DNA of 64,000 bases from Salegentibacter agarivorans (lineage in GTDB: Bacteria > Bacteroidota > Bacteroidia > Flavobacteriales > Flavobacteriaceae), in the NCBI RefSeq assembly GCF_900113135.1, contig NZ_FOOH01000003.1, positions 143,763 to 207,762 of the forward strand, given 5' to 3'. Shown piece after piece: positions 60,720 to 64,000 of this stretch (positions are counted from its first letter, which is position 1; every line of letters starts with the position of its first letter). Made by a program: the position numbers and the translations under genes. The notes under the pieces are model-generated. The model had not been told where the DNA came from. It saw only the letters and a program-made list of their open reading frames with translations, and ran no database searches.

Positions 60720-61507
60720 ACAAAAGCGTTTTTATAGTCAGTAAAATGGACTGCCCTTCCGAGGAGCAGATGATTAGGATGAAACTGGAATCTTATGAAC
60801 AGATAAAATATCTGGACTTTGATATTCCCAATCGAAAACTTGAAGTGTATCATCGGGAAGGGATTGAGGCTATTCATTCCTCGCTTTCAGAATTAAAATT
60901 AGGCGATAAATTTATAGGATCAGAACAGGCGGAAGTTCCTGTTGGGGAAAACGAAACCAAACAAAAAAATATTCTTTGGTGGGTGTTGGGTATTAATTTT
61001 GGGTTTTTTCTTGTTGAAATGATCACCGGCTGGATATCTTCTTCGATGGGCCTTATTGCAGATTCGCTCGATATGCTGGCAGATTCGATCGTATATGCGC
61101 TAAGTTTATTTGCAGTAGGTGGTGCCGTTTCAAGAAAAAAGAAGGTCGCGAAATTTAGTGGGTACTTTCAAATGTTACTGGCGACTCTTGGATTTATAGA
61201 AGTCTTGCGCAGGTTTTTTATGAGTAGTGAAACTCCCTTATTTCAATGGATGATTATAATTTCTTTTTTAGCACTTGCCGGAAACTTAATCTCATTATGG
61301 CTAATCAACAAGGGTAAAAGTAACGAAGTCCACATGCAAGCTAGTGCCATTTTTACTTCAAATGATATTATCGTGAACGGCGGTGTAATTTTGGCGGGAG
61401 TTTTGGTTTATTTTTTAGGAAGTAAATGGCCAGATTTGATCATTGGAGGTATTGTCTTCACATTTGTGATGCGTGGGGCGATTAAAATATTGAAGCTTTC
61501 ACGATGA
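60716..61507 (+). CDS. CDF-family cation transporter with HMA-like N-terminus
   Basis: The 263-residue protein begins with an HMA-like domain of about 70 residues (MDCPSEEQMIRMKLES) holding one Cys. A CDF membrane part follows with GLIADSLDMLADSIVYALSL (metal ligands Asp; the usual His-x3-Asp reads Asp-x3-Asp) and four to six spans. It lacks the long cytoplasmic C-domain of full CDF proteins. It is coupled to the P1B-4 gene by a 4-base overlap. Confidence 0.82.
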   Translation: MNKSVFIVSKMDCPSEEQMIRMKLESYEQIKYLDFDIPNRKLEVYHREGIEAIHSSLSELKLGDKFIGSEQAEVPVGENETKQKNILWWVLGINFGFFLVEMITGWISSSMGLIADSLDMLADSIVYALSLFAVGGAVSRKKKVAKFSGYFQMLLATLGFIEVLRRFFMSSETPLFQWMIIISFLALAGNLISLWLINKGKSNEVHMQASAIFTSNDIIVNGGVILAGVLVYFLGSKWPDLIIGGIVFTFVMRGAIKILKLSR

Positions 61508-61534
61508 GAGTAATATAAAAAAAGAACGATAAAA

Positions 61535-62533
61535 ATGAATGTCTGGTTGTGGATAGGCGTTTTAATACTTGCGGCGTGGGCTGCTCATTGGGGGGCTGAT
61601 CAACTTCTAACCCCCTTAAAAATGCTTCGTAAACAGTGGGGTCTGACGGCTTCTGCCGGAGCCGCTTTTCTTGCAATTGTAACGGCAAGTCCCGAAGTGG
61701 CAATAAATATTACTAGCGCCGCCCGTGGTGTATCTGATATCGGGTTGGGAAATTTGCTGGGTTCCAATATAATTTCCATCCCACTCATGGTAACCATTGC
61801 CTATTTCGCTTCCAGAAAGAAATTTAAAAACAACAAGGAGCATCAAAAACATTTGGATGCCAACCTGCTGGCTCTAAACAAACGTTCCGTTGCGGTATTA
61901 TCTATACCCTACCTGGTAATTATCGCTTTAGTGGCTATACTAACACTACCAAAAGCATGGCGGGGATTACAACCTATTGATGGGTGGATAATGCTGGCGG
62001 CCTATGCTGCCTTTTTAACGCACGCCATTATAAAAGGCAGGGAAAAGGGCGAAAATGTTGAATGGGATAAAAAGAAGGTATGGTTATCAGTAGCCGGAGC
62101 TATGGCTATAGCTTTGGGTGCTTTTTTTATTGTTAAGGCTACGGAAAATATTGTTTCGGTGTTGAACATTTCTGAAATTGTTGGAGGGCTGTTTATTACC
62201 GGAATAATGACGACTGCCCCAGAAATATTTAAAACTTGGAGTGTGGTAAAAGGAGGTGAAGTGACCGCGGGAACCACGAGCGTGATTGCAGATAATGCCG
62301 TTACCATGACGATAGCATTTTTTCCTTTGGCATTGGTAACAACCCCTATCGAAGATTTTCAATTGTTCTGGGTTAACCTGGCTTTTGTAGGGTTGATGCC
62401 ACTTTTATATTCATTATTTGTACATCAAAGCAAGGAGCTTCACGGGTTCAGCAAATGCCAAATATTCGTTTTCGATGCGGCGTATATCGTGTATCTATTG
62501 ACTATGGTCTTTTTTGTTTTAAAACTATTTTAA
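61535..62533 (+). CDS. CaCA-type cation antiporter (Ca2+/Na+-like)
   Basis: The 332-residue protein has about 10 spans and two repeats with the alpha motif: LAIVTASPEVAINITSAARG...GNLLGSNIISIP (about residues 44-83) and FITGIMTTAPEIFKTWSVVKGG. These are CaCA alpha-repeat marks (GSN, ExxP). The ion may be Ca2+ or another divalent metal. It is the last large transporter of the cargo before two tiny genes. Confidence 0.8.
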   Translation: MNVWLWIGVLILAAWAAHWGADQLLTPLKMLRKQWGLTASAGAAFLAIVTASPEVAINITSAARGVSDIGLGNLLGSNIISIPLMVTIAYFASRKKFKNNKEHQKHLDANLLALNKRSVAVLSIPYLVIIALVAILTLPKAWRGLQPIDGWIMLAAYAAFLTHAIIKGREKGENVEWDKKKVWLSVAGAMAIALGAFFIVKATENIVSVLNISEIVGGLFITGIMTTAPEIFKTWSVVKGGEVTAGTTSVIADNAVTMTIAFFPLALVTTPIEDFQLFWVNLAFVGLMPLLYSLFVHQSKELHGFSKCQIFVFDAAYIVYLLTMVFFVLKLF

Positions 62534-62536
62534 AAA

Positions 62537-62710
62537 ATGAAGGAGGATTTATTTAAGGATTACCAGGAGAGACTCAATATGCTGGATGAAAAAATTAGAG
62601 TAGTAGCATTAAATTATGCGAGGGATTTCTATTTGAACAAAAATTGTTCAAAAGAAGAAGCTATTGAACGTGGAATAACTAAGACTGAAATAGCCAATAG
62701 AAGGTTATGA
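62537..62710 (+). CDS. 57-residue hypothetical protein
   Basis: MKEDLFKDYQERLNMLDEKI... is acidic and helical with no signal or span. It begins 3 bases after the CaCA stop, so it is likely translated. The next small frame resembles it (ALNYARDFYLNKNCSKEEAIERGI compared with EIAKKLVVEKGYSRENAIKQGI), hinting at a duplicated helical domain. Function unknown. Confidence 0.5.
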   Translation: MKEDLFKDYQERLNMLDEKIRVVALNYARDFYLNKNCSKEEAIERGITKTEIANRRL

Positions 62711-62765
62711 TTTTTTAGGATTAAAAGAAATTATGAAATGAACCTTTGAATAATTTAAAACCAGT

Positions 62766-62900
62766 TTGGATGAGCTCGATCCTGAAATAAAAGAAAAAAC
62801 ACTAGAAATAGCAAAAAAACTGGTTGTTGAAAAAGGCTATTCTAGAGAAAATGCCATAAAACAAGGGATAATGAAAGCCGAAGAATGGTTTTATGAGTAA
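62766..62900 (+). CDS. 44-residue paralogue of the preceding small protein (tentative)
   Basis: The frame begins at a TTG (LDELDPEIKEKTLEIAKKLV) because no ATG is available near the 5' end. It shares the pattern A-x-K-x-x-V-E/L-K-x-x-S-x-E-x-A-I-x-x-G-I with the gene at 62537. It ends 15 bases before the coupling-protein stop on the other strand. It may be a truncated copy. Confidence 0.35.
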   Translation: MDELDPEIKEKTLEIAKKLVVEKGYSRENAIKQGIMKAEEWFYE

Positions 62901-62914
62901 TTTCAAATTCTAAT

Positions 62915-64000
62915 TCAGCTTTTCTTTTCCTTAAAGGCCTTACAAATATTACGTACCTCCCTATATATTTTTATATAATTTTTATTGATTTCCTCATCTG
63001 AAAAGAATTGCCCTCCTTCAGGCAGTTCCCTTTCAATTAGCTGCTGCTTAAAATGTACTTTTTTATCCTTCCCATCGGCGTATGTGATAAACTCGCCTTG
63101 TTTTAAACCAAAAAACACATTCGCTCTTACTTTGTAAATTTCTTTTTCGCCCGTTGATATTTTAGTATCGAAATCTAAACCGGTACCCCGCATTACTGTT
63201 TTTGTTTCATCCTTAATAATTTCGAAAAAGCGTTCATAAAACCTTGCAGTGTCTGGATCATTAACTTTTCCGAAGAATTGATAAGATAGATTGCTTAAAA
63301 TAGCCTTACTGGCTTTGTCTCCATACATCATATCATTCTGAATCTTATCCTGCATCACATAAACGGTTGCTATATCATAGCTTCTAAGAGTGGCTGGAAT
63401 ACGATGCATATTTAATAACCTTATAGTTGGCGCTTCTTCAATAAGTAGGAAAGATGATTTGGAATGCCTCACGCTCATTTGTTTTACAATAGTATGCATT
63501 ACCGTAGCGATCACCGGGGAATAGGAGGAATCGTATTTGGGATTATTTACAAGCGAGATTACCACCGGGTTATCTTTATTATTAATATTTAGCGGAATAT
63601 CATCTGCAGCCAACGCCATAAAAATCCGTTTACTGCTAATTTTCATCAAAGCTGTTGAAAGGGTACTCTTTACCCCCGCAGTTTGTTTTTCGGAATCTTT
63701 ACCGCTTATAAAAGCATCTGCAAATGCCCGTGAAGTTTGGTTTGATTTTAAAAAACCAATAAGCTCATCGGTGTCCAAATATTGATAAATCGCAATGAGG
63801 TGAGGGAGGGTACAAAATTTCGGAAATGAAACCTTTAGTTTCCAAATTAAACCGGAGATTAGTCCTTGCGCAGCATCATTAAAAAATTTTCCTACGCCTA
63901 CCGCACCCGATTCTTTTTGTTCCAATAGGTTCTCAATCAAGACACGAGAAACCTCATTAATATCTTCTTCATTCTCCATATACCGCGGTGCAATAGGATT
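62915..64000 (-). CDS. Type IV coupling protein (TraG/VirD4), C-terminal part (cut by window edge)
   Basis: The frame is open past the Met at 63979 to the window end, so the N-terminal part with Walker A lies outside. The visible 361 residues include the Walker B-like SFLLIEEAPTIRL, ATVYVMQDKIQNDMMYG and ILSNLSYQFFGKVNDPDTARFY of the TraG/VirD4 ATPase that brings relaxosome DNA to the mating pore. Its presence on the far side of the cargo shows that a conjugative backbone continues to the right. Confidence 0.88.
   Translation of the reverse strand, partial: NPIAPRYMENEEDINEVSRVLIENLLEQKESGAVGVGKFFNDAAQGLISGLIWKLKVSFPKFCTLPHLIAIYQYLDTDELIGFLKSNQTSRAFADAFISGKDSEKQTAGVKSTLSTALMKISSKRIFMALAADDIPLNINNKDNPVVISLVNNPKYDSSYSPVIATVMHTIVKQMSVRHSKSSFLLIEEAPTIRLLNMHRIPATLRSYDIATVYVMQDKIQNDMMYGDKASKAILSNLSYQFFGKVNDPDTARFYERFFEIIKDETKTVMRGTGLDFDTKISTGEKEIYKVRANVFFGLKQGEFITYADGKDKKVHFKQQLIERELPEGGQFFSDEEINKNYIKIYREVRNICKAFKEKKS

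Overview
The window looks like part of a Bacteroidota genome, most likely a marine or soil Flavobacteriaceae member. Evidence: CTnDOT-type tra genes (TraJ/K/M/N), TAnnTTTG promoter -7 boxes, AT-rich DNA with almost no Shine-Dalgarno sites, and Bacteroidota-specific small families (HYC_CC_PP, DUF6660, GDCCVxC, DUF3347). The exact genus cannot be read from the sequence. No replication origin, tRNA, rRNA, CRISPR array or intact transposase was seen.

Layout. (1) 1-4005, plus strand: end of a type IV secretion operon (TraI-like end, TraJ, TraK, TraM, TraN, a lipoprotein). (2) 4055-22644, minus strand: a broken gene, an MFS transporter and CopB-type ATPase, then a long polycistronic cassette of stress and carbon metabolism genes (short PRPP synthetase, archaeal-type AMP phosphorylase, RNA-processing-type metallo-beta-lactamase, ATP-cone nuclease, universal stress proteins, class I aldolase, type II GAPDH, APC permease, type II NADH dehydrogenase), a few tiny membrane/metal proteins and an AraC regulator with an HMA-like N-terminus. 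(3) 22.8-35.6 kb: divergent HYC_CC_PP genes, a CusA-TolC-CusB copper/silver pump, several DUF3347 proteins, a PII gene with an in-frame stop, a haem-binding protein, a second HMA-AraC regulator and DUF305. (4) 35.7-42.5 kb: two multicopper oxidases, a second APC permease, Met-rich and Met/His-rich lipoproteins, DUF302. (5) 42.6-50.6 kb: two copies of a 231-bp repeat bracketing DUF2231, FMN glutamate synthase-like, PepSY, DUF3347, K+ channel-like and Csp-like copper-storage genes, with decayed regulator and ars/mer-type remnants. (6) 50.6-62.9 kb: DUF6660, a CzcA-TolC fusion, CzcB, PII, Fur-like regulator, SpoIIAA-like protein, P1B-4 ATPase, CDF and CaCA-type transporters. (7) 62.9-64 kb, minus strand: a VirD4/TraG coupling protein running off the right edge.

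How it fits together: conjugation genes flank about 58 kb of cargo, so this is best read as a mobile element loaded with copper/silver and divalent-metal resistance. The copper part covers export (CopB ATPase, CusABC), periplasmic oxidation (multicopper oxidases), sequestration (Met-rich lipoproteins, DUF3347, 16-Cys four-helix protein) and sensing (HMA-AraC proteins). The metabolic cassette may supply enzymes that do not depend on the metal or Fe-S centres poisoned by copper or silver; that is a hypothesis. All family names come from reading motifs by eye; no database search was run.
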